Shown here one piece after another: positions 25,229 through 41,810 of a DNA stretch of 64,000 nt. Source of the DNA: Chlorophyllum brunneum. Taxonomy: Eukaryota; Basidiomycota; Agaricomycetes; Agaricales; Agaricaceae. The position numbers and the translations under genes were made by a program. Under the pieces are notes generated by a model. It was not told the origin of the DNA. It saw nothing but the letters and a program-made list of their open reading frames with translations, and did no database searches. Each line of letters opens with the position of its first letter. The first letter of the stretch is position 1. The stretch is taken from contig OY756141.1 in NCBI GenBank assembly GCA_963576785.1, positions 1,426,001-1,490,000 on the forward strand, read 5' to 3'.

Positions 25229-25833
25229 GGCAAAGCAGAGGGAGTAGATGAACCTGCGCTGAGAATTCCGAGGCTGGGTTTACGGTCACGTGGTTTACAA
25301 GCACAGTCTTACGGTGCGGTTTTCCTCTGAACCTGCTTTACATACTTGATCCCCAGGCAGTTTCCAAGTGTATGAACTATGTACCTACCACTTGTAGATC
25401 ATTACTGAGTACTCCTTACGCGGAAGTGTCTGCTCGGACTCTAACACCGACGACATTCGATAGAGTGTCGTTAAAACCATCTCTTCAATGCCCTGGATGT
25501 ACACACACGGTACAGAGGTTCAGAGGCCATCTTTGCGCCCCTTTATCACAGAGCAAGGATGTGGCTAGCAACTTACAATGGTGTCTAGGGGGGTTCGTCT
25601 AGGTTCATCTTTTAGCTGGATAGACAAAAGCACACAATTGGCGGCCCCGAAACTTTCGGCCGACCGTTTCATCACGACATTGTCCAAGTGTACGAGGCTT
25701 GTAGGCCTGAGAGAAGCCACTATTGGCTGTTGGTCTAGGACATCCCTCGATCGATGTTGCGATGATGCCAGAACCCAAATCTATTCATGTGGCGGTTGGT
25801 GTGTCGCCGAGTTTTCTCGCTGACTACTTTATA
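25229..25833. other. Intergenic upstream of RLP24
   Basis: About 600 bp between the RLP24 start and the stop of the deaminase-like gene, both on the minus strand. It should contain the RLP24 promoter and the deaminase 3' flank. Short open frames on the plus strand show no family resemblance. No repeat was seen. Confidence 0.5.
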
Positions 25834-26428
25834 TTACTTCTGCTCATGGCCTGTGCGGGCGACTCGTAGGCATTCTTCTTCATAATCGGTTAACCAAATC
25901 ACCTCGATCCCCACGTCTTTCAACTTCTGTGCTCCTTCGCATTTCACAAAATCGTCCGGTTCTCCTACACCAATGTAACACCTAGATATCCCGGCCGCGA
26001 TGATGGCATTTGAACATGGTGCCAATCCAGACGTTCGGACTGAGCAGGGCTCCAGGGTGGTATAGATATCAGAGTGGGAAAAGATATCATCGATCGATAG
26101 CTCCGCCAGGGACGCTGCAGGGAAGAGGGACTGAAGCTGGTTGATAGTGAGGGCTCTCGCTTTTGTGAGAGCATTTACTTCAGCATGTGTGTTTCCGGTG
26201 AGCTCTCTGGAGTAGCCTGTGGAAAGTAGAGCTGGTTCGGCAGACGTAGGGGGCCATTTTACCGTAATGACACATCCGACGCAGAAGGCAGTCGGAGTAG
26301 GTTCACACTTGCGCGCCTCATCGAGCGCCAGGCGCAGGAAACGCAGGTGTTGCTCTGCGATTTCGGGATACGATTGAGCTTGCTAAACAACGTTTAACGA
26401 AGGCAAACAAACCCTGAGGCTCGACCAT
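25834..26428 (-). CDS. DRAP-deaminase-like zinc deaminase (Rib2 C-terminal domain type)
   Basis: Two exons, 26428-26413 and 26378-25834, give 186 aa, separated by a very short 34-nt intron. Zinc-dependent cytidine deaminase-fold motifs are present: the metal-binding NTHAEVNAL (HAE) and TTLEPCSVRTSGLAPC (PCS..PC). Flanking residues CVGCVI, STGYSREL and IGVGEPDDFVKCEG closely resemble the deaminase half of yeast Rib2, which deaminates the diamino-ribitylamino-pyrimidinone phosphate intermediate of riboflavin synthesis. Unlike Rib2, no pseudouridine synthase half is fused. A riboflavin-pathway role is therefore the best inference, though another nucleotide or base substrate is possible. The start lies 150 bp from the divergent SPT6 start. 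Confidence 0.8.
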
Positions 26429-26578
26429 TGCAGAGGGCTCTTAAGTTGTGTCGCACTTGTGACCAAGTTGCTTTTGGTAATTCTGCTTACGTATGCAGAG
26501 GTGGCTATAAACTTCGGGGTCATCAATTGTGTGTCGGGGTGTTTGACCTCAACTCCTACCACTTGCACCCACTCCACC

Positions 26579-29500
26579 ATGTCCTCACCCCAGCCAGAGG
26601 AAGTTCACGAAAATCAGGCGAAAGACAACGATGAACCCATGCATGGTCCTGGCCAGGAGGAAGAGGGAGATGGTGATGAGATCATGCCCAATGTGACAGA
26701 CGACAGTTCGGAGGAAGGAGAAGACGACGAAGAGGAGGCTCGTAGAGTCAGAGAGGGATTTATTGTTGACGAGGAAGAGGAGGAAGAGGAAGAGGAAGAA
26801 GAGGAAAGACGTAGGCGGCGAAAGAAGCGCAAGAAGCACCACCGTAGACGTGAGTTTCCATTCAAACTCTGCCCCTTCACTGGCTCAGTTTTACGCTAGG
26901 TGAGGAAGAGGACGAGGAACTAGAGGAAGATGATTTGGAACTGCTCGCCGAAAACACTGGTGGTACATTCAAGAAGAACCGACTAACTCGACTCAGGCGT
27001 GGACGCGTTTCCGAATCGCCACCTACCGCTTCCTCCAGACGAAGAAATGTAGTGGAATCATCTGATGAGGATCTTGATAACGACGACAACCTCCCTCCAG
27101 TTCAGGATATCCAAAAAATCTGGGATGACGAGCGTGGCAGAGATGACGAGGAGGAATACGGTGACATGGACCTCGATGACTTCATTGAGTACGATGAAGA
27201 AGGGGGGGGAGCCATGGACGAGATATCTCGTGCTGAGCGTAGACGCGAGCAGCAGGAGCTACAAAGGCGCAAACGGGCGTTTGGCAGCCGGCATGAGCTT
27301 GCAGGTATTGATGCCAAGTAAGTTCTCACCCTCTCCTCCTCAAGTATGGCTGGTCTCATTTTGTCAGTGCATGGGATGAAATTCATGACGTATTCGGCGA
27401 CGGTCATGATTATGATTGGGCATTAGCTGGGGAAGAGGAGATTGAGCATGATGAGGACCGGTACAAGTCTGACACAAAATATCAGGATGTATGCAATTTT
27501 ATGCTGCTATACTTGGGCTTACTGAATTCATTTTTCTCTTTTAGGTGTTTGAACCGTCAGAAATTCGTAAGCGTATGCTGACGGACGATGACGACCTCAT
27601 CCGGGTCCAAGATATACCAGAGCGCATGCAACTCGCAACTTCGTCCCTTTCGCAGAATACCACACTTTCTACTCACACTCCAATGACTGAGACGGATCTT
27701 GACGGTGCTGCTATGTGGGTCACTCAGCGCATATCGACGCGCAAAAACCGGGAGTACTTCAGTGCCGATGGTCAATTCCAGCATTTGAGAGGCGCTCTTG
27801 TTATGGCTGTCACATTTGCGTTACGTTATCTCCTCGTTGAAGAATTCGAAGTACCTCACATATGGGCGCACAAACGAGATTACCTCTGTCACTTCGATGC
27901 CTCCGACATTCGCACGCGCAAAGAGCTCTTGTCTCTGAATGAGCTTTGGCGTATTTATGCTCTGGGACAAAAGTACAGATCATTGTTGGAGCGGAAGCGA
28001 GCGCTGTCCACACTTTACGAGCGCCTACAGACCCATGATGAATTCTACGAAAAGGAAATCCTTCCGAAAGTGGACAGTGTCGAGCTTGTGGCTGACGCTA
28101 CGGAGTGGCTTCTTCTGAAGTACAAGGAAAAGAAAAATGATGCATCTGAGTCTCGCTCGCATGAAGAAGAGGAGTCAGATATCAAGAAGCCAAAGATGCC
28201 AAGCCGCATCTCAGCGTACGAGGTTACAAAAAAGAGCGTCATTTCAAAATTGGCGGAGGTAACTTTTACTGCTCCTCTGAATCACATTTATCTGACCTCC
28301 TGCAACTTACATCAAGGGTTTTGGACTAGAATCACATCAAATAGTGGCAAACTTCATGACCTCAGAGCGTCTCCACTTCGTTCAGGATCAAGAACTGAAC
28401 CCTACTATCTATGCGGAACAATTTGCCGATCCTGATCCTATGAAGGTCCAGACCCCAGAAGACTTGCTTCGTCGGGCTCGGCTAATATTGTCAACGGAGC
28501 TAGGCAAAGACCCTTTGTTAAGAGATCACATCCGTAGAATCTTCAAGGAAGACGCTCAAATATCTGTCGAGCCGACTGAAAGAGGTATCGTCAAAATTGA
28601 TCAGAACCACCCATATAACGTATGGCTTTCGGTTTACTCCCGGGTTATCTACTGTGCTCACCCACTTCTCAGAACTTTAAGTACCTTCTTCGAAAACCAA
28701 TTCGGGACATGTTGGAAACTGCTCAGTTTCTACAAATCCTCGCAGCAGAAGCTGAGCACCTTGTGACCATCTCAGTCTTTCTTCCTGGTGAATTAGAGGC
28801 AGACCTTGAGCAGAAGCTTAGTGCCGCCTTCAGTTCTGATAATTTCAGCGAGGCTGCAAGAGCGTGGAATGTTGAACGAGGCCGAGTGGTTCAGGATGTC
28901 CTCGAACAGCACCTCATTCCCCTTGGTGCGAAGTGGGTGAGAGAATATCTTCGGGAAGAAGTCGAAGACTTCCTCGCTCAGAGCTGCGCTGCAAAGCTGC
29001 GGAAGGTACGCTCTTCTTCCTTTGAGACATTCAGCACCTAACTGTCAAGCAGCGTATCAACGTCGCCTCTTATATCACTTCTGTAATGAAACCTGGTGAT
29101 ACTTCTTCGGTTCTTGCTATCTCTTGGGGCAAGGGCGATCCTCAAAAGGATGCCATCTCCGTTGTTTTTCTTGACGAAGCCGGGCGGATGCGCGAACACA
29201 CAAAGATTGATAACCTCTACGATTCTGATAGTGTGGACGAGTTTGTCGATCTGCTCAAACGCCGGAAACCTGACGTTCTCGCGATTGGTGGTTTCAGTAT
29301 GGCGACTTTGAAGCTCAGTCAAAGGGTCAAGGAAGTTTTACAGGGCAAGCATTCCCAGACCCCTGGTCAAGAGCCTATCGTCGGACCAGTCTTTGACATA
29401 CCCGTCATCTATGTCCACGATGATGTTGCGCGCATATACCAACATAGTAACCGCGCAGCCGAGGAATTTAGCGGACTTTCCTCAACCGCCAAATATTGTA

Positions 29501-31853
29501 TCGGCCTTGCTCGGTATGCTCAAAGTCCCTTGAACGAGTTCGCTGCTTTAGGTCGTGACATTACCGCCATCACTTTTGAAGAAGATGACCAACACCTCGT
29601 AAGCGCCATATCTGTTCAATTCTAGAGATCGCTAATACTACCGCCCAGGTCCCCACTGAAAAGCTCTTGATGGTATTTGAGCGTGCTCTTGTCGATGTCA
29701 CCAATAAAATAGGCGTCGATATTAATCGTGCAGTCACGGATAGCTACTATCAACACCTGCTTCCTTTTGTCTGTGGTTTGGGTCCCAGGAAGGCCCAGGC
29801 TTTGGTGAAGAAGATTGGTACACTGGTAGGTCCTACTTTTCAATGCCGGAAGATGGCTCATTGTACCCCCTAGGGCGGAACCTTGATTAATCGTGATCAA
29901 TTTATCAAAGGCAGTTTGCTTACGACGAAGATTTTCTTGAACGCTTCCGCCTTTTTGCGGATTGCTCGTGAAGATAACGAAATGCGCACCTTCAAGAATC
30001 GTCGTGACGAAGATGATGCCCCGGACCCTCTAGATGATACCCGGATCCATCCCGAGGATTATGAATTAGCCAGGAAAATGGCCACAGATGCTCTTGAACT
30101 CGACGAGGAGGATATTCATGATGAACACCCGTCACATGTCGTCACACTCATTATGAATGACCCGGACAATGAAAAGAAGCTTATGGAACTCAACCTCGAC
30201 GAGTTTGCGATCAGTCTGTACCAGGCTAACTATGACCAGAAGCGGCACACGCTCAATGTCATTCGGGACGAGCTCCTCAAGCCGTATGCAGAACAACGCG
30301 ATTCATTCCTTCTCCCACAAGACATGGAAGTCATCACTATGCTCAGCGGCGAAACTGAGCGAACCTTGAGACACGGTCTCATGGTTTCTGCGGTTGTGTA
30401 CCGTACTGCACGGAGCGTGGCTTTCGTTCGTCTTGATTCAGGTGTCGAAGGCGTTGTCACCTCGAAAACCCTCTCCGATAATAATGCTCAGGTCGAGTCT
30501 TTCCTTCGGAAAGGACAAACAATTTCCGGTATCATCATCCACAGGACCATCCAACTCGACCAGGATACTTTTAACGTGGAGTTATCGTGCCAACGTCAAC
30601 TCCTCGAGGAACGGGATGATGAAATTCGTAAGGTCAGGCCTGATATGTATTACGATACTGTTCGGGATGCCAAGGACAGGGAAATGCTCAATAGAAAGAA
30701 AAGGGCCGAAACCGATCGCAGCCGACGAGTAATCAAACATCCTAACTTCCATAATTTCAAGGCCAGTCAGGCTGAGGCGTTCTTGGAGAAACAACAACGA
30801 GGAGACGTCGTCATACGACCGTCTTCCAAGGGCATTGATCATCTCGCTGTGACATGGAAGGTGGACGACAAACTTTATCAGCATATCGGTTTGTTCCCTT
30901 CCACCCTTTACTCTCAAGTTTTCGATCATTCATAAGAATACAGATGTGACCGATTCCAATGCTGATCCGACTGGCCAGACGACTGGCCAGCTTATTGTTG
31001 ATACCCAACACAGCTATGCTGACCTTGACGAATTGATCGTCAACCATGTCCAAGCAATGGCTCGCCGTGTCGAAGAGTTGATGGCGCACGAGAAGTTCAA
31101 GCAGGGTCCAGAGGATGAACTACGTACGTACGCTTCCGCACCAATGGACTTTCGTACTTATGATATTGTTCCAGATCTCTTCCTCAAGAATTCTTTGGCT
31201 GCTAACCCAGCAAAGAGCATGTATGGCTTCACCCTGAATCGTAAGAAGCCTGGACATTTCAATCTCTGCTTTCTCGCCAACAAGAATTCCACCGTCCAAA
31301 CTTGGGTCAGTCTCCAAATTACCATTTAACAGACTTCTCACACACTTATTTCTAGCCGGTTCGTGTCGCGCCAGAAGCTTACTACCTGTTCGAAGCTGCT
31401 GCTCCTGGTGTTCCCGAGCTATGCGATGCCTTCAAAGTCAGGCGAGTAATTCCTACCAAGCCTCGAACATAGATCACCAATTTGACGCCTAACTCTCACA
31501 GGCACCTACATGAGTCTCAGAGCGTTGCTAATGCATCTGGGAGCAAGACACCATTTGCGGGGGGTCGTACACCAGCTCGTCCAGGCGGGGCAACTCCCGG
31601 TCATACATCTGTTCGACATGTTGGTCGTACCCCAAACCCTTATGGTGGCGCACAGACACCTTATGGTGCAGGCCCACCACCCCCACCGGTGCCTTCTTAT
31701 GGCGCTCCATCGACTTACGGCTATCAAACCCCATTGCATCGGCCACCACCCGGTTACGCTCAACCTCCCTCAAACATACCAACTCAAATGAACCCGGCAC
31801 GGGCGCAAATGCTGCAGCAACATGCGTGGAGTCAAAATCCTGGCTGGGGTTGA
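26579..31853 (+). CDS. SPT6: Transcription elongation factor and histone chaperone SPT6
   Basis: Histone H3-H4 chaperone that travels with RNA polymerase II. The N-terminus is extremely acidic (Glu/Asp runs at 26700-26810 and 26900-27200), followed by a helical region, a YqgF/RNase H-like fold (about 29050-29620), helix-hairpin-helix ([20 protein letters not shown], 29760), an S1 RNA-binding domain ([23 protein letters not shown], 30370) and tandem SH2 domains beginning [16 protein letters not shown] (30740). The C-terminal tail (31500-31850) is low-complexity and rich in Gly, Tyr, Pro and TP dipeptides. By estimate about 1,580 aa, in the normal size range. The stop is 185 bp from the convergent SPT8 stop. 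Confidence 0.95.
26771..26806 (+). repeat. Purine-only GAR tract coding Glu run
   Basis: Low-complexity GAG/GAA tract of three dozen bases inside SPT6 exon 1, coding a run of Glu in the acidic N-terminus. Composition is purine on the plus strand throughout. Confidence 0.8.
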
Positions 31854-32038
31854 GGTTCTTTTTGGCTAGTACATCCCCTTGTTTACTATCGTCTTCGTTT
31901 CGAGCCGGGTTCGGAAGACAAGCGTGCGTGTATCATTTATAGATTAGGGTCCTAATATGCATTATTATTATTCAACTTCAATTGGAGATGTGATCGAAGG
32001 ATCGTCAAGTCGCTGAGCCGTGTCGAAACCGGTGTGGC

Positions 32039-34532
32039 TCACATGTTAGCCTTAATATCATGTACAAATACGGTTTTGGTTGATTCTCCGTGCCATCCAC
32101 GATTGCTACTAGCGCTGATGAGAAACCTACACCCTGGATCAACGACTAAAGGATTATAAATTGAGAAGTGAGTGGCACATTGTACAACGCGCTAGGTCAG
32201 GTACGTACGCATTTGGGAGACGTATCCTCCGTGATGGCCAGGTATGATCTTGAACTGCACCCCTCCTTTGGATCTCCCAGAGTCAGGCTCTCTGGCTTCT
32301 GCGACATTCCATAACCGCAAGTTATCAAAAGATGCGCTGATGAAGGAAATGTGATACGGAAGCATGAATGAATGGTGTAGATACGTTGATGACGGCTGGA
32401 ATGAATGACAGCAGCCAGATAAGTCAAGAAAAAGGGACTAACCAAGCGATGTGGCGACAATCTGGGAACGCAACTACACAGGAAACTACTCCGGAACTGG
32501 TAGGGTTCCGGAGGGTCTTAAGAAGGCGAGGGGTACTTGAAGGCCCTGAGCGCCCGAGAAGTCGTACATCCCAGACATCAACCGTCCCATTACGCCTGCC
32601 GGCATAGATCTGGCCGCCATCCGCCGACCAGCATGCCTGAGACGAAATGGTGTTGTTTGTATGGGTCTTCGATGCAGCCGATGTGGAACTGGATGCTTAC
32701 CGATAAACACCATGGAGGGGTTTTTTCGCTGAGTGAAAGACGCCCAACGCCTTTTCCTGGTGTGTGTGTTCTCCTATCCCATAGGATCACTTGACCATCG
32801 ATGGAAGCTGTTAATAATAGATCTGGAGAGAAGGTGGTATAATTGACGGGGTCGAGAAGAGGGGGGGCATTTTTTGGCGCTGCTAGAGATGTAGTCGGAC
32901 GAGGTGCTGTTGCTGGGACTGGCTGCGTGAAGTTTTGCTGACCAGGCATGGCAATTTTGCTTTCGAAAGGTACTGGCTCCGGTTTCGGTGGCTCTATTTC
33001 CATAGTGTTAGCATCATCTCCATCATCTCCATCGAAAAGAGGGTCAAAGGAGACGTCTGATTTAGTATCTGAATCAGCTGCCGGAGGATTCTCGGGGTTG
33101 TCAAGTTTCAACCGAGGAGCATCGGGAAGAGATGTATCGCTGACAAATGTTCCGGAAGATGCTGCATTAGCTGGGTCTTGCAATGTTTCTTGTGTTGAGC
33201 CAGTAAGTGCTTGTGTCTCCTGCACCGAGTCATCGATATGTGATTCAGTACGTGCTATGCCCGGGGATCCAGAGATTGAATAGTTGGAGTTCTGGGGCCG
33301 AAGAGCGATGGCAGCTAGTTGTGCCCCGTGTGATGTGAAGTTGCGAACACCCTGTCCAGTATTTAGGTCCCATTGCTGCGTATACACGTTAATTTACGTC
33401 TGTTGAAATATAGTTGACCAACGGGAAAGGACTTACGATTGCTTCTCCATCCCATGCCGCACTAAAGAAGGATTTTTCGTCATAGTCAAGAGCAAGCCCT
33501 GAAACGGGTCCTCTGTGCCCATTCATAACATGGCACAGTCGGCCAGGTTCATGCCGCACGGTGAAAAGGTTTATGTGTCCGGACTGTTAAAAGAAACACC
33601 GAAGTCAGACCTTGAGCGGACGATATTTGGAAAAATTTCACGTACGTTAGAGCCAGCCAACGTCCACAGCGCATCTGATTGCATAGCCAGGCTATATACT
33701 GGCGCCACACCCGAGTCGTCGTCGGCCAGGGTCATGCCATTCAACCTCTTTGAGTTAGGCGCCGTAGGATTCTCCCACCAGCAATACAGTTGACCAGCCT
33801 TCATGAGGCCCTCAACCACACCTGCATGGTGTCTCTGAGGGGCAGAAAGGAATGTCTTGCCGTTTAGAGCGGTAAAAATATCGTAGTTTCGTATGTAACC
33901 GTCGTCTGAACCTGTAAGGAGGTGCGACATGCACATTGAAGATGCCAAAGAGTGCACGGGTCCGGGGTGAGGCAGAGCGCATATTGCTTCAACTGTGAAA
34001 GACCTAGGGGGGGTAAAGCTAGGATTGAGGGTGTATCGGAGAGCTTGGCGCCGTCGAGCGGCGGGCGAGGGTGAGCGTTTACGATGGGGTGGTTGAGATG
34101 CTAAGGTAAGTCCCTTCAGTATGCCAAGTGAGGAACAGACTGTCAGCGCTTACAGGGGATTCCCTGCTGTAAGGTGGGATGTTTGGAGTCATGCTGCGAA
34201 ATATTTGCGTGGCCAGTCGTCGAGACGGTAGCAGTGGTATGGGGGAGCGGCGTCTCCGGAGTATCGACATCCATAGTCCCCCCACTACCGGGCTCTTCGT
34301 CGTCTTCGTCTTCGTCTTCATCTTCATCGTCCTCGTCCTCGTCCTCCGAAGACTCCTATAAACACCGCATGAGTGTGTACTCAACCCCCCAAGCAATGGT
34401 GGAATACATACACACCTCGTCGCCGTCCTCTGTCGCGTCTTCCTGTGCGTCGATCAAGCCAGTATCATCCTCGTCATACTCTCCTTCAAACTCGAGTTCC
34501 TCAAGACCATCGTCCTCAGATTCACTAGTCAT
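32039..34532 (-). CDS. SPT8: SAGA complex subunit SPT8 (WD40 protein)
   Basis: WD40 subunit of the SAGA coactivator that helps deliver TATA-binding protein. The start at 34532 (MTSESEDDGLEELEFEGEYDE) leads into a long acidic region. WD blocks follow: MSHLLTGSDDGYIRNYDIFTALNGK (about 33930-33860), YCWWENP, YTQQWDLNTGQG (33380), DLLLTASIDGQVILWDRR (32850), and SASFDNLRLWNVAEARE (32310). The last exon ends RFLISASSNRGWHGESTKTVFVHDI, with TGA at 32041-32039, typical of Spt8. By estimate about 680 aa. An insertion between blade segments (33000-33280) is acidic and Ser/Thr/Pro-rich. Diverges from SRP54 over 110 bp and converges with SPT6. Confidence 0.93.
34294..34351 (-). repeat. GAC/GAA/GAT triplet tract coding acidic run in SPT8
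   Basis: Imperfect triplet repeat (CTTCGT/CTTCAT/CCTCGT on the plus strand) inside the SPT8 N-terminal exon, coding alternating Glu and Asp. It parallels the acidic tract of neighbouring SPT6. Confidence 0.8.
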
Positions 34533-34642
34533 AAGTGGATGCAGGTTGAATGTGACCTGTTTCAATTAAGCGGGCCGGCGGAACAGCGATCCGGAACGGG
34601 ACATTATTCTCAGCAGCTAGTTACTTTGCTCTGTTCTCCACC

Positions 34643-36703
<2,061 letters not shown>

Positions 36704-37132
36704 GGGGTAGGCCATTGATAATACAGTGTGCTAAGTTTGTCGCGAGCTGTAAGATAGATAAGGTGTTGTGATGGGCAAAGGCCGATGAGAAGGGAGCCGA
36801 CGAAGACCAAAGACGCTAGAAACGCGGATGGACTAGCGGCGGATGTGAGGGTGTGTGGTGGGCAGGGGGACCTGGGCAAGATCTGTGATGGAGATCAGGG
36901 GGACCGAGGGCCGCCGCGAAGAGGCCGGGGTGGGAGCGGTCGGCGTGCTGTGAGCGGGGGTGGTGGTCGGACGGTGACGTCACGTCGACCCGAAGGAGTC
37001 TAGCCGTCTTCCTCTGAATTTCTGTCCACACATCGCTCATGCTTCTCCTACCGTCCACCGACATATTACTCCCTCCTCAAGGCCGGTCCACGATATGCCT
37101 CTGCCCAAAAGCTCTTTCTTCGCTTCGTCCAA
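36704..37132. other. Intergenic, SRP54 3' flank and methyltransferase promoter
   Basis: About 430 bp, G-rich toward 36820-36990 and pyrimidine-rich toward 37030-37130. Open frames on both strands lack family resemblance. The pyrimidine-rich stretch just before 37133 fits a fungal core promoter. Confidence 0.45.
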
Positions 37133-38856
37133 ATGACCAACCACTCCTCCCCCCCCTATGCCTACGTCGGCGAAGACGACTCGGCCTACTTCCGCACTCT
37201 CCACGCCAGGAAACTCAACGCTCTCAGTTCCGTATATCTCCTCCCCGTGGATGCAGACGAAGTCAAGGTAACCCCGCCCTCCCGCCCTCCCACTCGTCCT
37301 CATCTTCCCCTCCCTAGCGTTCAGAACTCCACCACCGTTTGCTCCAGTTCGTCTTTAGAGGGCACAACTACATAGGGCCCGTCAAGGAGGCCCTTCAGTT
37401 CGGTCAACAACGACGAAGTGCGCCCCTGATTGACTCGAGCAAGCTAGGCTCTATATGTCTAATTGGTTCCCAATAGTACTAGACTTGGGCACTGGCGGCG
37501 GTTCCTGGTAACTTCATCACACTCATCACTTGTCTGCGCTCACTACCAAATACCTTGCCCAGGGCAATTGCTATGGCCGACGAGTTCCCTCGCGCAGAGG
37601 TCATTGGAATAGACCTCGCCCCCATTCAGCCAAGGTACTGTGACGCCCCCCTGCCTCTCTCCTGAACCGAATAATCCCCCGTCTGCGCATCCTCATGTTC
37701 CTGCGGCCGGTGTGGGTGTACTGACACAACCACTCCGTTACCTTTCTTCTTCATAGAATGGTTCCGTCAAACTGCACGTACGTATCTATCGCTTCCGTTA
37801 GTCTCAAGTGCCCCATCAGATCCAACAAGCTCATTTACTCGATCTCCCATCGTCCTCCGCAGTTTCGAGCTCTGTGACCTCGATCAGATGCCTATTCCTT
37901 ACCCAGACAACCACTTTGATCTTATCCACGCTCGTTCAATGCATACCGGCGTGCGTCTTCCCCAACTCTTTCCGTTCCGTTATCTAATTACTCGTGCTTG
38001 CACTCCTTTGACATCCTTCATTTCGCCCGGTGCAATCGCTCTCTTCTTGTATATGTTCTCCTCCATTCCTGGCTTTCCTTGTCCAACAAACTCACAGATC
38101 CGAGATTATCCACGTTTCCTCAAGGAGATCGCTCGACTTCTCCGTCCAGGTGGCCTCGCCCTTCTAATCGAGCCCGACCTCCAGCCCGTGTTTTCCAACA
38201 CCTCCGTACCAGTCGCAGCACCTCAACCCCCTAACCCGTCCCCGTCCTTCACACCGGTCGCCCCGCCCCTGCCTTTGCCATCCACCACCTCTGCCATCAT
38301 GGTCCAGACTGCACCCGTTTCAACGGTGCCCTCCTCCGCCGTCCTTCCTCTCGGCAACACCGGTCTTACTTTTACCGCGGGCGAACAGCGGGCATGGATC
38401 GACCTCTGGGAAACATACCGCTCCTGTCTACGCCTTCAAGGAATTGACGTCTCCGTTCCGGGACGACTCTCAGATCTTCTTTCTGCCACCGGCCAGTTTG
38501 AGAAAATTGTCGTCCAAGACGGAAACATACCCGTCGGTTTTTGGCCTCAAGGTCTGTTGAAACTCACTACCTCCGCCCAAACGCTAACTCCGGTCTCTTT
38601 CTCGCCCGGTCATCCTCCTCTTCCATTTTCTCACCCCACCTCAAACATAGATGAAAATCTTCTGACCGTTGGCCAACTACAGTGGATGGACTATGAGCTT
38701 TTTCTTCCCGCTCTCAGGCCCCTCTTTCTCTCTCGTGGCCTTCCCCCCTCCCAGGTTGACCGAATAATCAAGCTCGCCCAACATGATCTTTATTACCCAT
38801 CAACCTGTCAGTCCTGCCGTCTCCATATAGTGTATGCATCCAAGGGTTGGTGGTGA
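37133..38856 (+). CDS. SAM-dependent methyltransferase (class I, LaeA/UMTA-like)
   Basis: The N-terminus MTNHSSPPYAYVGEDDSAYF is followed by KEALQFGQQRR and motif I LDLGTGGGSW (interrupted by an intron), then AEVIGIDLAPIQPR (motif II), FELCDLDQMPIPYPDNHFDLIHARSMHTG (motifs III-IV) and IRDYPRFLKEIARLLRPGGLALLIEPDLQP (motif V/VI). After this Rossmann core comes a Pro-rich insertion (38180-38330), then a C-terminal segment with QWMDYELFLPALRPL. The class transfers methyl from S-adenosylmethionine. The substrate is unknown and regulators of secondary metabolism (LaeA) are only distant relatives. At least six short introns are present and the first ones are spaced densely. The model end is GWW with TGA at 38854. 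Confidence 0.82.
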
Positions 38857-39278
38857 CACACACTGTACTTAGCCGATCTAGAGTTTGTTCCTCATTTCAA
38901 ATCAATGTTCATTGCTATCAGTATCACTCCCTTCCGGTTGCCCTCGACCATGTTCCGATCGTCCCTCCGAAGATAATAAAAATGGGGACGATAACACAGC
39001 TCACCCGAGAAATAGAAGACAAGCGGTTGTAATACCTCTATTCCTGAAGTAAACACAAAATAATGGCCGACGCCCAACTCTCTACAGTGATCGTAAGAAC
39101 AAGTATCAGCCGTAACACGGCAGGTCAATGCAAACGTGTGGGGAACAAGAGATACGACAACAGCATTCAGGAGCATCAGGATAAAAAGCAGGAATGACGG
39201 CGTGATGAAGTCTAAAGAACGGACGGGTCACAAAGGGAGCCCAAAAGCACCGAAGAAACACGATTCCAACACGATTCC
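38857..39278. other. Convergent intergenic, methyltransferase and PAB1 3' flanks
   Basis: About 420 bp between two convergent stop codons. It is relatively A/T-rich with AATAAA-like strings (for example around 38975-38985) consistent with polyadenylation in either direction. No gene recognised. Confidence 0.5.
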
Positions 39279-41648
<2,370 letters not shown>

Positions 41649-41715
41649 GGCTGCTTGATTTTATATGAGAATTGAGGGGTCGTTACTGCTTTGTGGACTT
41701 TTTCTGCGACTAGAT

Positions 41716-41760
41716 CTGAGCGTTAAGAGTGGTCAAAATGGGAGAACAGAGCATACTCAC
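41716..41760 (-). other. Probable intron in PAB1 5' untranslated region
   Basis: On the minus strand GTGAGT at 41760 is followed 45 nt later by TTAACGCTCAG, giving a donor, a CTTAAC branch-like site and an acceptor. It ends 67 nt before the PAB1 start codon. Splicing is inferred from these signals only. Confidence 0.5.
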
Positions 41761-41803
41761 ACAGGAGGAGGTAACAACACAACCGCTTGAGTATATGAAG
41801 GAT

Positions 41804-41810
41804 TTTTATA
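41804..41810 (-). promoter_or_regulatory. TATA-like element of PAB1
   Basis: TATAAAA on the minus strand, about 45 bp upstream of the donor of the proposed leader intron and 156 bp upstream of the PAB1 ATG. A location near a short leader fits a core promoter of a highly expressed gene. Confidence 0.4.

Noticed and set aside
26614..27089. Minus-strand Ser-rich open frames opposite SPT6
   Set aside because: They are shadows of Glu/Asp codon runs in the SPT6 N-terminus.
34174..34569. Plus-strand Ser-rich protein opposite SPT8
   Set aside because: It is the reverse complement of the SPT8 acidic triplet tract; the Ser run results from GAC/GAA repeats read backwards.
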